IMG/VR virus record: IMGVR_UViG_3300032278_004291
Location: 1 to 20,084 of that record
From: a virus
Length of the DNA: 20,084 nt
Strand: one strand, 5' to 3'
Shown: one piece after another, positions 7,901-13,539 of the stretch
Numbering within the stretch: the first letter of the stretch is position 1
Layout of the letters: every line of letters begins with the position of its first letter
Made by a program: the position numbers and the translations under genes
The notes under the pieces: generated by a model
The model's input: only the letters and a program-made list of their open reading frames with translations
Databases searched by the model: none
Told to the model about the DNA's origin: nothing

Positions 7901-8292
7901 CAGCGGGGCTCAAGCGGGTCGCCGGGGCGATGGCCCCCAAGGCGGCCCCGGCGGCGTCCAGCGGGCGCACCGGGCCGAACCTGAAGGACGGGCAGGGCCC
8001 GCTACTGGTCAGAGAGCGCGACAGGCCGGAGATGGACGGTGTGGGCGCGGTCCAGCGCCTTGCCCGGGCCATGCAAGCCCCGGCGGCGGCCGATGCCGAT
8101 AGCGGGCGGAAAGCGCCCGCCCCGGCGGCGCCCCAGCCCGTTCAGGTTTCACTAGCCCCGGTGTTCAACTTCACCGGCGTCAGCGGGCCGGACGCGGGGC
8201 AAATCCAAGGGCAGGTCCGAGCGGCCTTGCAGGAGGAGGTCCGCGAATTGTTCCGGGGCGTCATGAGCGACACGGGAATAAGGATCACATGA
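4960..8292 (+). CDS. Phage tail tape measure protein, TP901 type
   Basis: This intact 1110-residue protein would set tail length and help eject DNA through the host membrane. Residues about 65-330 carry the TP901-type core, including SFESAMADVRKVVDEFGE, repeated A/G-rich amphipathic helices such as EGLAAIAAAAGEAGIAAEDL, and MDMFTRLSNLP. Hydrophobic membrane-like helices lie at about 567-627. Before them a 27-residue unit is repeated, with ITGLTAVARGVRAV-like phrases near 499 and 526. A charged coiled coil follows near 800-870. The C-terminus (1060-1110) has the usual VSLAPVFNF and helical end. GAGG at 4949-4952 supports the start. By the usual proportionality of about 0.15 nm per residue it would fit a tail of roughly 165 nm. 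No tube, baseplate or fibre gene follows it. Confidence 0.9.
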   Translation: MAQQTSRLIVELLDRVSGPARSVAQSIRKIGRVSRENSRLTFGERLDGAMTRVDASLARARGGLFDAAAAAYTMKTAIGAPIGAAMSFESAMADVRKVVDEFGEGEGAEQRFGAFKKEITDLSKEIPIQAEGLAAIAAAAGEAGIAAEDLTKFTKQAGIAATAFGMDAGQVSEVMFKLGNVFGMGVDDLAAFNDTVNHISNTLSAKAPEVLDFTNRAAGAANMLGLTADQVAGFGGALIDSGVKAETAARGVNALATRLRTGAKGVDGTLRKIGMTRDEFLAMVDQDGDAAMIDMFTRLSNLPLNDQAEALKALVGQDFSDDFSKILANPENLKKGFDLSNDADKAGSAFREFQVRIQTLEAQLKLFKNRLADALRPIGNALIPGLKKLMKALQPVIDGVSRFAKAHPELIKNIVAATGAVFAFKVALAGLRYLGLFGLSSILHGVAGGYRAIAATAGPLGRAVGQSVGLQRSLAAMAGTRLGFLGTIKAGLSGIAGVTGLTAVSRGVRAVTGGLARGLKKIADITGLTAVARGVRAVAHATGLVHVPKGIGLLAKGLGKIAGVAARLTGLKLLASGITAIVAAIGAISAPLWIPIAAAIAAVGAAWVFWDRITAIVSGVASAIGEQLAPVMDGIKEKLEFLEPLVRPVGEAFAFLGEKISAAWQAIKDFFSGDMFREKLGDEEFASIEARAKAVATTIIETIKGAFRDFFEWVKSIPEKIIDAIGEIDLSDAIKWPEIPPKIEALWNRLFGEDKPEPIKVTREDLAADAAAAGQTEQQRAEAVIADAGSLPTAGELADMGAEADSLRDKIAAINREIRNTPSGRGGDRKIAALQADLGPLKARLAEVESDIAEATRRTGELQVALEVVGSADVTPNINDSAIRQARQQAEALERSLNRINSGSAAAPAAGADVDGQKARGGPITRGASYLTGERGPEIVAATRSAYVATAQATKRLASLARAPGLGSRLAPITGAAERATAGLKRVAGAMAPKAAPAASSGRTGPNLKDGQGPLLVRERDRPEMDGVGAVQRLARAMQAPAAADADSGRKAPAPAAPQPVQVSLAPVFNFTGVSGPDAGQIQGQVRAALQEEVRELFRGVMSDTGIRIT

Positions 8293-8711
8293 ACTTTTTT
8301 GAACAAGCAAAAGCGAATGCCGCTGCGGCCCGTGGGGGCCAAGCGGCCGGGGTCCAGCAACACCAACAGGAGGGACGCATGACCAATTCACCGAATTCAA
8401 AACAGGCCGCCATCAAGGAAGGCGCGGAGGCCGAGCGCGCCCGCATCGGCGCCATTTTGACCTGCGAAGCGGCGGAAGGCCGCGAGCCGCAAGCCCGCGC
8501 GCTGGCGCTGGAAACCGACCTGACGCCCGAGGCGGCCGCGAAGGTCTTGGAGGCCAGCCCGAAAGCGTCGGCCCACCTGTCCATCGAGGAGCGGGCGCAG
8601 GGCGAGGTGGAGATGGGCGGCGATGGCCCGGTCACTCCGGAAACCGCCGCGGATCGGGCGTGGAGCAAGGCCGCGAAGGCGGTTCGAGTTGGCGATTTTG
8701 GCCCCCGTTGA
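8289..8711 (+). CDS. Scaffold-like protein resembling the C-terminal part of phage head proteases
   Basis: This 140-residue protein begins as ATGA overlap with the tape measure gene. A second in-frame ATG at 8379 has a much better ribosome site (AGGAGG at 8368-8373) and gives a 110-residue product, so both forms may be made. From about residue 45 it reads ERARIGAILTCEAAEGREPQA, then ALETDLTPEAAAKVLEASPKAS. This pattern is common at the C-terminal end of alphaproteobacterial phage ClpP/S49-type head proteases, where the tail acts as internal scaffold. No protease domain is present. A free-standing scaffold segment could assist or alter capsid assembly. The resemblance is by eye, and the function is inferred. 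Confidence 0.5.
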   Translation: MNFFEQAKANAAAARGGQAAGVQQHQQEGRMTNSPNSKQAAIKEGAEAERARIGAILTCEAAEGREPQARALALETDLTPEAAAKVLEASPKASAHLSIEERAQGEVEMGGDGPVTPETAADRAWSKAAKAVRVGDFGPR

Positions 8712-8756
8712 GACCGCCACCCAAAGCCAACGATATTCGCCTAAAAGGAGGAACCT

Positions 8757-9143
8757 ATGCAGTATGACAGCACCAATCGCCTGAGCCATTTGGCCGCTAT
8801 CAAGCGGGCCAAGTTGGCCGCTGCCCGCGAGGCAGACGACCATGCCGCGGAACTACGAGATCGGCTCGCTCGCGAGCGTCAACGCCGCGCCCGGCTTGCC
8901 GATGAGGCCGCCTTTCGCCCCGCCGATGTGGAGAAGCAGATTGCGGCCGTGGATGAGAAGATCGCCGCCATCGCAGAGGAAAAAGCGCGACACGAAGAGG
9001 ACCGCGAGCGCATCGGCGCTGAGCTTCAGGCCGCCGGCGGGGCGTATGGTGCGGCGCTTCGCTATGCCAAGGAGCAAGGTCTGCCCCTGCCACACGATAT
9101 CGACGCTGGTTCCCACCAACTCACAAATGAGGCAGCGGAATGA
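8757..9143 (+). CDS. Hypothetical coiled-coil protein
   Basis: This 128-residue protein has an excellent ribosome binding site, AAGGAGG at 8745-8751, five bases before the ATG. Residues about 10-95 are almost entirely charged and alanine-rich helix with heptad character (READDHAAELRDRLARERQRR, then VEKQIAAVDEKIAAIAEEKARHEED), a probable long coiled coil. The tail is short and polar. It has no known family, membrane segment or signal peptide. It overlaps the next gene by ATGA. Lying between a scaffold-like protein and a small terminase, it could be a structural, scaffolding or capsid-modifying factor, but nothing in the sequence proves this. Confidence 0.7.
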   Translation: MQYDSTNRLSHLAAIKRAKLAAAREADDHAAELRDRLARERQRRARLADEAAFRPADVEKQIAAVDEKIAAIAEEKARHEEDRERIGAELQAAGGAYGAALRYAKEQGLPLPHDIDAGSHQLTNEAAE

Positions 9144-9685
9144 ACATGTTGAAGAACCTCAAATCCGCCCGAGGGAAGGCCGCCAAGGCCACGTCCGAGG
9201 CGCAGGCCGCCTTGTCCGAAATTCGCCAACTGCGCCTTCGGCTTCTTGATCAGCGCGACGATGTCGCGAGCCGGGCGCTGCCTCTCGATCACGCTATCGA
9301 GGCGATGGAGCGAGCGCTGGAACGGCAGGTCGAGCAAGCGGTTGGCGACATCAACCTCAGCAGCTTGACGCGCCCCGGCGGGCGCGAACCAAGCCTCAAC
9401 CTTGATGCCCATGATCGCGCTTCTCTCGCCTTCGCGGCCGCCCGCGGTGATATCGGCGCGCTTCTCCGCGAGCGGCTGGAAGCCCAATACGAGGGCGGCC
9501 TCGAGGCGTTGGCGCCGGAGGAGAAAGCGAAGCGCTTGGCCGCCTTGGACGAGGAGCTTTTGTCGTGCGAGTTGGCCGAGGAAAGCACAATCCGCGAGCT
9601 TGAAGCCGCCGGCATCGCCGTAATGCGCCGCTCGGACGCGGACCCGCGGGCCACGTTGGCGTCTGACAGCGAGATGGCCGCATAG
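9140..9685 (+). CDS. Hypothetical helical protein
   Basis: This 181-residue protein is translationally coupled to the preceding gene through an ATGA overlap. It begins with a lysine-rich helix (MNMLKNLKSARGKAAKATS), then a heptad-like segment to about residue 75 (LRLRLLDQRDDV, MERALERQVEQAV). A short polar region follows, then further helices (ALAPEEKAKRLAALDEELLSCELAEESTIRELEAAGI) and a disordered end. No family is recognised. The pairing of two adjacent coiled-coil proteins suggests they may form a hetero-oligomer. The gene is followed by a structured 100-base gap before the small terminase gene. Confidence 0.7.
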   Translation: MNMLKNLKSARGKAAKATSEAQAALSEIRQLRLRLLDQRDDVASRALPLDHAIEAMERALERQVEQAVGDINLSSLTRPGGREPSLNLDAHDRASLAFAAARGDIGALLRERLEAQYEGGLEALAPEEKAKRLAALDEELLSCELAEESTIRELEAAGIAVMRRSDADPRATLASDSEMAA

Positions 9686-9687
9686 AA

Positions 9688-9767
9688 TTCCGGGTTCGGG
9701 TTGGCCTCCTCCGGCCAGTCGAGCTCGAGCCCGGAAGGCGGCGGCGGGGCCCGCGCCCGCCGTCGCC
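9688..9767 (+). promoter_or_regulatory. Two stacked GC-rich hairpins in front of the small terminase gene
   Basis: The first stem pairs 9688-9698 with 9726-9736 (11 bp, one G-U) and encloses TGGCC/GGCCA. The second pairs 9737-9748 with 9756-9767 (12 bp, one G-U) around a 7-base loop. No T-run follows, and the terminase ribosome site AAGGAGG begins eight bases later at 9775. The structure could be a translational control, an RNA processing site or part of a packaging site. Confidence 0.45.
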
Positions 9768-9786
9768 ACCAACGAAGGAGGCACCC

Positions 9787-10266
9787 ATGCCCACCAATTT
9801 AGAAGACAGGATCGTCACCACCAAGGAAGCGGCCGCGCTGATCGAGCGGTCGGATACCTTCATTCGCGGCCTCGTCAACAGCGGATACATCGCCCAGCAC
9901 TCGCGCGGGAAGTATAAGACCGGTGAGGTGGTCGCAGGTGTGATCGCCTATTATGAGGACAAGGTAGCGGAGGGCAGAAGGGACAACACAGCCACCGCCG
10001 CCAGCGAGGCCCGCACCCGCGAGATCGAGGCGCGCATCGCAGCGCGGGCGAGCCACCTCATGCCAACAGAGGACGCTTTGTCTGTCATGGCGGAGATTAC
10101 GCAAATGTTCGAAACTGAGTTCGTGGGCTTCGAGAACGTGACGAACAACCCTGAAATGCGCCGGACCTTGCAAAAGGAGGTCGATGGCATTTTCACTCGC
10201 CTTGCGGCAAAAGCCGAACAGGCAGGCGAGGCGCTGCGGACCGGCGACCTCGACAATATGCTGTAG
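9787..10266 (+). CDS. Terminase small subunit, Nu1-like
   Basis: This 159-residue protein resembles Nu1-type small terminase subunits, which recognise cos or pac DNA and hand it to the large subunit. The N-terminal winged helix-turn-helix is visible at residues 9-55 (IVTTKEAAALIERSDTFIRGLVNSG, then a basic turn SRGKYKTGEVVAGVIAYYED). A charged linker contains ARTREIEARIAARASHLMPTEDAL, the typical transition to the large-subunit contact region, and the rest is helical. AAGGAGG at 9775-9781 gives a strong start. It is the last gene before a perfect terminator, and no large terminase follows in this transcript. The nearest large subunit, at 16532, belongs to another module. Confidence 0.7.
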   Translation: MPTNLEDRIVTTKEAAALIERSDTFIRGLVNSGYIAQHSRGKYKTGEVVAGVIAYYEDKVAEGRRDNTATAASEARTREIEARIAARASHLMPTEDALSVMAEITQMFETEFVGFENVTNNPEMRRTLQKEVDGIFTRLAAKAEQAGEALRTGDLDNML

Positions 10267-10307
10267 GGCAGCGCGCCCCTTGTCGCGCCCAGCCCGCCAG
10301 CCGGTCT

Positions 10308-10341
10308 AGACCCCCAGCGTCAGCGCTGGGGGTCTTATCTT
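10308..10341 (+). terminator. Terminator of the long left-module transcript
   Basis: A perfect 12-bp stem (10308-10319 with 10324-10335) with a TCAG loop is followed by TATCTT. It lies about 40 bases after the small terminase stop. Confidence 0.85.
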
Positions 10342-10474
10342 GTGCGGTCATCCTTTCACCCTGAGACCGCCCTACGTCAATTCATGCTATCTGGCGATCT
10401 GGACGCGCCTTCGCGGGTCAGCTAATAGAAATCATGCGATTCGCGGGCGATACCACCCAGCCAGCCAATCGCGC

Positions 10475-10532
10475 GGCGCTTATCCCCAACTAAGCGCCAC
10501 AAGGACCCCCAGCCTGCCCGCTGGGGGTCTTT
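10475..10532 (+). terminator. Second terminator with the same stem sequence, preceded by a small hairpin
   Basis: GACCCCCAGC at 10503-10512 pairs perfectly with 10519-10528, followed by TTTT. The stem repeats the sequence of the terminator at 10308. Just upstream, GGCGCTTA (10475-10482) pairs with TAAGCGCC (10491-10498). No open gene ends here, so this may terminate a short non-coding transcript from 10342 onward, or it may be a duplicated terminator. Confidence 0.7.
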
Positions 10533-10559
10533 TCACGTCCGTTTCACCATCCTGCATAG

Positions 10560-10883
10560 GGCGACAAAGAGCGCTCTGGGACAAAACTGACCGCCGCCGA
10601 GCAGGCGACCTTTACGGCCAAGCGGAAGGCGGCTTATTTGGCGCTGCATCCCGAGACGGGGCATGGAAGGAACAGCCCCAAGGAGAGTGGCGAAGTTTGC
10701 CACTCTTCGTTTGCCAATGATCAAGCCGAGAAAACAGGCGCATCCGCTCGCACCGTTCGCCAAAACGCCGAGCGCGGCGAGAAGATCACCCCCGCCGCGC
10801 TGGGGCTGGTGCGGGGCACGGCGCTGGATACCGGGGCCTTTCTCGACCGGCTGCAACAAGCCGCTTGGCAGGGTCGGGGATAG
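10560..10883 (+). pseudogene. C-terminal fragment of a ParB-domain protein
   Basis: The frame entering after an in-frame TAG at 10556 reads LTAAEQATFTAKRKAAYLALHPETGHG. It then reads EKTGASARTVRQNAERGEKI and ALDTGAFLDRLQQ, ending at a TAG at 10881-10883. This is the characteristic second half of ParB/Srx-domain proteins of alphaproteobacterial phages and plasmids, in which HPET and the KTGxSxRTVxRxxxRG helix-turn-helix are hallmarks. The N-terminal nuclease half is missing and there is no ATG start or ribosome site, so this is most likely a stump left by deletion or recombination. A short product from the TTG at 10638 is possible but unlikely. It is unrelated in sequence to the ParB domain of the methyltransferase at 14708. 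Confidence 0.65.
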
Positions 10884-11786
10884 CTCCTGCACGATAACGA
10901 AGCCCGAGATGGCCACCGCATTATCAAGAAAAACCAGAAGATAATTCCCGAAATCGGGAAATTATTCTTCTGATCATACGCCCGAATGCCTGCGTTTGCG
11001 CTCATGCGGAACTTCAATAAATCATCCTAGCTGACTGATATTAAATGGAATAGGGACCGTAAGGGGGTGGTAAAGAGGCCTGCGCAGCCCCAGCCCAGAA
11101 TTTGTCCGTTTTTCAAGATTTTCAAAATAGTGTTCTGTTCTGTAATCTGGATCGCCCGCAAATCCTCGCGGTGCGGATTGCCGGAAGGGATCACCCGCCG
11201 GATGGCCTTGTTTTTCAGGATTTCGAGGGGCCCGGCCTCTGGCGGGGAGCATCGCCCGCGCCCGGCGATTGCGCCGGCGAAATTGAACCGGGGGTATGGT
11301 CGGGACGGGCAATATCAGCCCGGATAGGACAGCACGCGCGCCCTATTGCCTCTGGGGTGTGGACGTCATTCCGGGGCATAGCTTCATAGCTGGCGCGAGA
11401 GGCCCGCTCAGGGGCTTCTCGCTCGATCCGCCTGCGGGACCCGCTGAATAGGCTCAGCGCCCGCCAGTGGTCCGCTCTGGCGATCTCGCGACCTTCACGC
11501 CCTCTTGCGGGCCATCGCTTGCCGCCCCTGTAATCTCCTACAGGCCCGTGTTCCGGTGCTACGGGCCCGGCGGGCGGCTCTTGCCCGTCGCCCGGCCGCG
11601 CGGAGCATGGCTGTCGTGCTGGTGCATGAAGTCAGGGGCGCGGGCTGGTTTGTCCAAATGCTGGCGCGGGGCTGCGCCTCGGCGGGCCGCCTTTCGGCGG
11701 GGCATTCGATCACCTGCGGAGCCCGGCAAGAGGCACTCATGCCTCATGCCGGCATCATCACCAAACAGGCCCGCTCGCGGGAAGGC
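10884..11786 (+). other. Long intergenic stretch without a convincing gene
   Basis: No open frame here shows gene-like composition, a ribosome site and a recognisable product together. A near-palindrome spans 10935-10972: CAGAAGATAATTCCCG faces CGGGAAATTATTCTTCTG across an AAAT loop, matching except for two extra bases on the right, with no T-run. From about 11380 to 11780 the DNA becomes very GC-rich, with several short GGCCCG/CGGGCC inverted pairs. Overlapping open frames occur on both strands (for example 11505-11855 on +, which would run antisense through the repressor gene), and I consider them spurious. It may hold non-coding RNA or old plasmid or phage debris. Confidence 0.5.
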
Positions 11787-11939
11787 CTACTTCGGAAGGT
11801 AGCCGTTATTCTTGAGCCAGTCGGATACCAGCTTGTCGAGCATGGACGAGACTGAGCGGGCATCGTCTTTCGCCGCCTTCTCAAGGGCTTCCTTTTTATC
11901 CGCATCGAGGCGGAAAGATATTGGCACGCTCTTTTGCAT
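11787..11939 (-). CDS. Small ribbon-helix-helix (Arc/CopG-type) repressor
   Basis: This 50-residue protein, read on the minus strand from ATG at 11939 to TAG at 11787, has the full Arc/CopG layout. The DNA-contacting strand is SVPISFRLD (residues 4-12), helix A is ADKKEALEKAAKDDA, and helix B is SVSSMLDKLVSDWLKNNGY. Arc is 53 and CopG 45 residues, so it is complete. Such proteins bind DNA as pairs of dimers and usually repress their own and a divergent promoter. The ATG is only five bases from a four-half-site operator, with no Shine-Dalgarno sequence visible, so the mRNA may be leaderless. Its likely targets are itself and the divergent gene at 12082. Confidence 0.8.
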   Translation of the reverse strand: MQKSVPISFRLDADKKEALEKAAKDDARSVSSMLDKLVSDWLKNNGYLPK

Positions 11940-11941
11940 TA

Positions 11942-12007
11942 TTTGTAGTTATCCGTAGTTGACGTGGAAAGACACTGTCGCTACGGATAACTACACTGAA
12001 CTACAAA
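11942..12007. promoter_or_regulatory. Four-half-site operator between divergent genes
   Basis: A perfect 15-bp inverted repeat pairs 11944-11958 with 11981-11995. Within it the half-site GTAGTT occurs at 11945 and 11955, ten bases apart. Its complement AACTAC occurs at 11989 and 11999, also ten bases apart. The outermost TTTGTAGTT and AACTACAAA also mirror each other. Tandem half-sites one helical turn apart are the classic layout for paired ribbon-helix-helix dimers. A possible + strand promoter, TTGACG (11959) with TACGGA (11982) at 17-bp spacing, lies inside the dyad. Confidence 0.75.
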
Positions 12008-12013
12008 AGCAAC

Positions 12014-12047
12014 GGCCCTTGCTGGTGATTGAGCACCAGCAAGGGCC
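12014..12047 (-). terminator. Perfect 14-bp hairpin in the leader of the 12082 gene
   Basis: Arms 12014-12027 and 12034-12047 pair perfectly around ATTGAG. On the minus strand the stem is followed by a T-rich stretch (GTTGCTTTTGT), so it fits a terminator that keeps minus-strand read-through out of the repressor gene. On the plus strand it would lie in the 5' leader of the 12082 gene without a T-run. Confidence 0.5.
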
Positions 12048-12081
12048 TGACCAAAGCACGATCTAATGAGGAGATCACACA

Positions 12082-12381
12082 ATGGCTGACGCGAACCCTA
12101 ACGACCGCAACGAACCTCGGACAGAAATAATACACACAATTGCGAGCCCCTACGCGCACTATCGCCTTCGCCGAACGCAGGCGGTGATTATGGCCCAAAG
12201 CCTTTGCGATGCAGGGGCGGAGCCGGGCGAGCCGGACGCGGCGCTGAGGCAAAGGCTTCTGGATGCGGGGCACTATCAGCATGAAATCAACGTCGCCGGC
12301 GACGCCGCCATCCGGGCCTTCCGCGAGGCGTGCATCCTGCCCACAGGAAACCACCCGGGGCCCGCTGGCCCTTCCTCATAG
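12082..12381 (+). CDS. Hypothetical protein divergent from the repressor
   Basis: This 99-residue protein is preceded by GAGGAG at 12068-12073, eight bases before the ATG. The N-terminus is polar (MADANPNDRNEPRTE). The middle forms helices with HYRLRRTQAVIMAQSLCDAG and DAALRQRLLDAGHYQHEINVAGDAAIRAFREACI, and the end is proline- and glycine-rich. No family, membrane segment or signal peptide is recognised. It is transcribed away from the ribbon-helix-helix gene across their shared operator, so it is probably repressed by that protein. The small size and this layout recall regulated accessory or anti-repressor genes, but function is unknown. Confidence 0.7.
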   Translation: MADANPNDRNEPRTEIIHTIASPYAHYRLRRTQAVIMAQSLCDAGAEPGEPDAALRQRLLDAGHYQHEINVAGDAAIRAFREACILPTGNHPGPAGPSS

Positions 12382-12399
12382 GCCCAGCAAGATCGAACG

Positions 12400-12460
12400 A
12401 AGGCGCCCGGATAACCGGGCGCCTTGGGGGACAATGCTGGCGTCGGTATAAGCGACGCCA
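12400..12460 (+). other. Two consecutive hairpins after the 12082 gene
   Basis: The first is a perfect 11-bp stem (12400-12410 with 12415-12425) with an ATAA loop. The second pairs TGGCGTCG (12438-12445) with CGACGCCA (12453-12460). Neither is followed by a T-run. The first may still act as a transcript end or stabiliser. Confidence 0.5.
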
Positions 12461-12768
12461 ATCCGAGCGACTGCTATGCGCAGAAGCGACCTTTGCAAAG
12501 CCGTGGCCGTTCTCCGAAAGCCGACCTTCGCAACAGGTGCAGCGATCGGCGGGTCGGAGCTCGAAGCGGACCCAGAGCCCTTGGCTCGAAACTGCGAAAG
12601 CTGATCTTCACCGCGCGGAGCGCGAACCGGTGAGATGCGGGACGACGCAGTCTTGCCCCACGCATCACACTACGCGCTGCTTTTGTATAGCGCTTTCATG
12701 ACAGATTTTTTCACTACGAATTGCCGGAGCAGCTTGCGGTATAGCTTCAGGCGAACGAGACTTCCGTC
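12461..12768 (+). other. Intergenic repeat-rich stretch before the membrane protein gene
   Basis: No gene is seen in about 310 bp. The DNA is built from degenerate units containing GAAAGCYGAYCTTC (near 12515 and 12597) and related CGAAGCGGA phrases. This composition is common in non-coding interspersed repeats of Rhodobacterales. The best-defined unit is annotated separately at 12558-12643. Confidence 0.5.
12558..12643 (+). repeat. Left copy of a diverged 86-bp inverted repeat
   Basis: By hand alignment this segment matches the reverse complement of 13540-13625 over its full 86 bases without gaps. Identity is 64/86 overall and 41/51 in the block 12593-12643, which starts TGCGAAAGCTGA and ends TGCGGGAC. 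The two copies bracket the membrane protein gene. Confidence 0.65.
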
Positions 12769-13512
12769 ATGATGGATGACTCTCAAACACAGACCCGCGC
12801 GAAGACTAAGACCGAGAGTCGAAAGCCTCTTTTGGTCTACCTTAAGCAGTGCGCCGCGCACTTGTGGCTCGGTATATGCGCTCTGTGGCCTCTTTGGATC
12901 GGCATTTTTGCTTTGGTCGCCGTTTGGTTGATTTTGTTTGTTTTGGGTTGCCGAGAAAAAGACATCCGATTGCTAGGGATGCTCCTGCAACTAGGTGGAT
13001 TCCTGACTGTCGCAAAGGGACTGAGAGACTCCGGCAGGCTGTTCAAAAAGCCGACTGTTCGAGAAAGAATCGCGCTTTACTTCAAAAGATTTCCACGACG
13101 CCGCGTTACAAAACACATCGCTTCGGCCCAAGGGGTTTCTGTCAGCGTCCCCACTGCAAGGGGCAGGGGCATGGTTTTACCCCGGCCAGACACACCGCTC
13201 GAAAGGCGTGTGGAGATGTTGGAAGAAAGAACAACAAGCCTCTTCAGGGAAGTTGGCGAACTTGAAGGAAAACTCAGAGCGCAATCGGATGAGTTGACGC
13301 TCAAGATCACAGAAGAAGTCACCCAAAGAAGAGCAGGGCATAGAGCGTTTGAAGAACAACTTGAGAGGGCCGTCATCGGCGGTATTCATGTCGAATGGTG
13401 GGGCGTCAGCTTCTTCATTGCCGGTATTATACTCGCAAGCGCATCGCCAGAGCTTGCGGGTCTGCTGGGGAATGCTGGAAACTGCGCACTGCCAACAGTC
13501 AGATCATTCTAA
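12769..13512 (+). CDS. Membrane protein with central coiled coil, unknown function
   Basis: This 247-residue protein starts at ATG 12769 or at 12772; no strong ribosome site distinguishes them. Residues about 33-60 form a clear hydrophobic segment (LWLGICALWPLWIGIFALVAVW). A weaker one lies at 66-84, and a third near 209-226 (WWGVSFFIAGIILASA). Between them lies a basic region (RERIALYFKRFPRRRVTKH), then a heptad-like stretch at about 142-200 (LERRVEMLEERTTSLFREVGELEGKL). Base composition is less GC-rich than the neighbours, suggesting separate acquisition. Diverged inverted repeats flank it on both sides. Small membrane and coiled-coil proteins in such cassettes are sometimes phage-defence effectors, but no known defence domain is visible. 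Confidence 0.7.
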   Translation: MMDDSQTQTRAKTKTESRKPLLVYLKQCAAHLWLGICALWPLWIGIFALVAVWLILFVLGCREKDIRLLGMLLQLGGFLTVAKGLRDSGRLFKKPTVRERIALYFKRFPRRRVTKHIASAQGVSVSVPTARGRGMVLPRPDTPLERRVEMLEERTTSLFREVGELEGKLRAQSDELTLKITEEVTQRRAGHRAFEEQLERAVIGGIHVEWWGVSFFIAGIILASASPELAGLLGNAGNCALPTVRSF

Positions 13513-13539
13513 GTTGCACCTGCAGCGAACGGCCGGAAG

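Noticed and set aside
11022-11327. Open frames of 86-96 codons on both strands
   Set aside because: They mirror each other, are proline/arginine-rich, lack ribosome sites and resemble no protein.
11505-11855. Plus-strand open frame of 116 codons
   Set aside because: It runs antisense through the well-supported ribbon-helix-helix gene, and its composition looks like translated GC-rich non-coding DNA.
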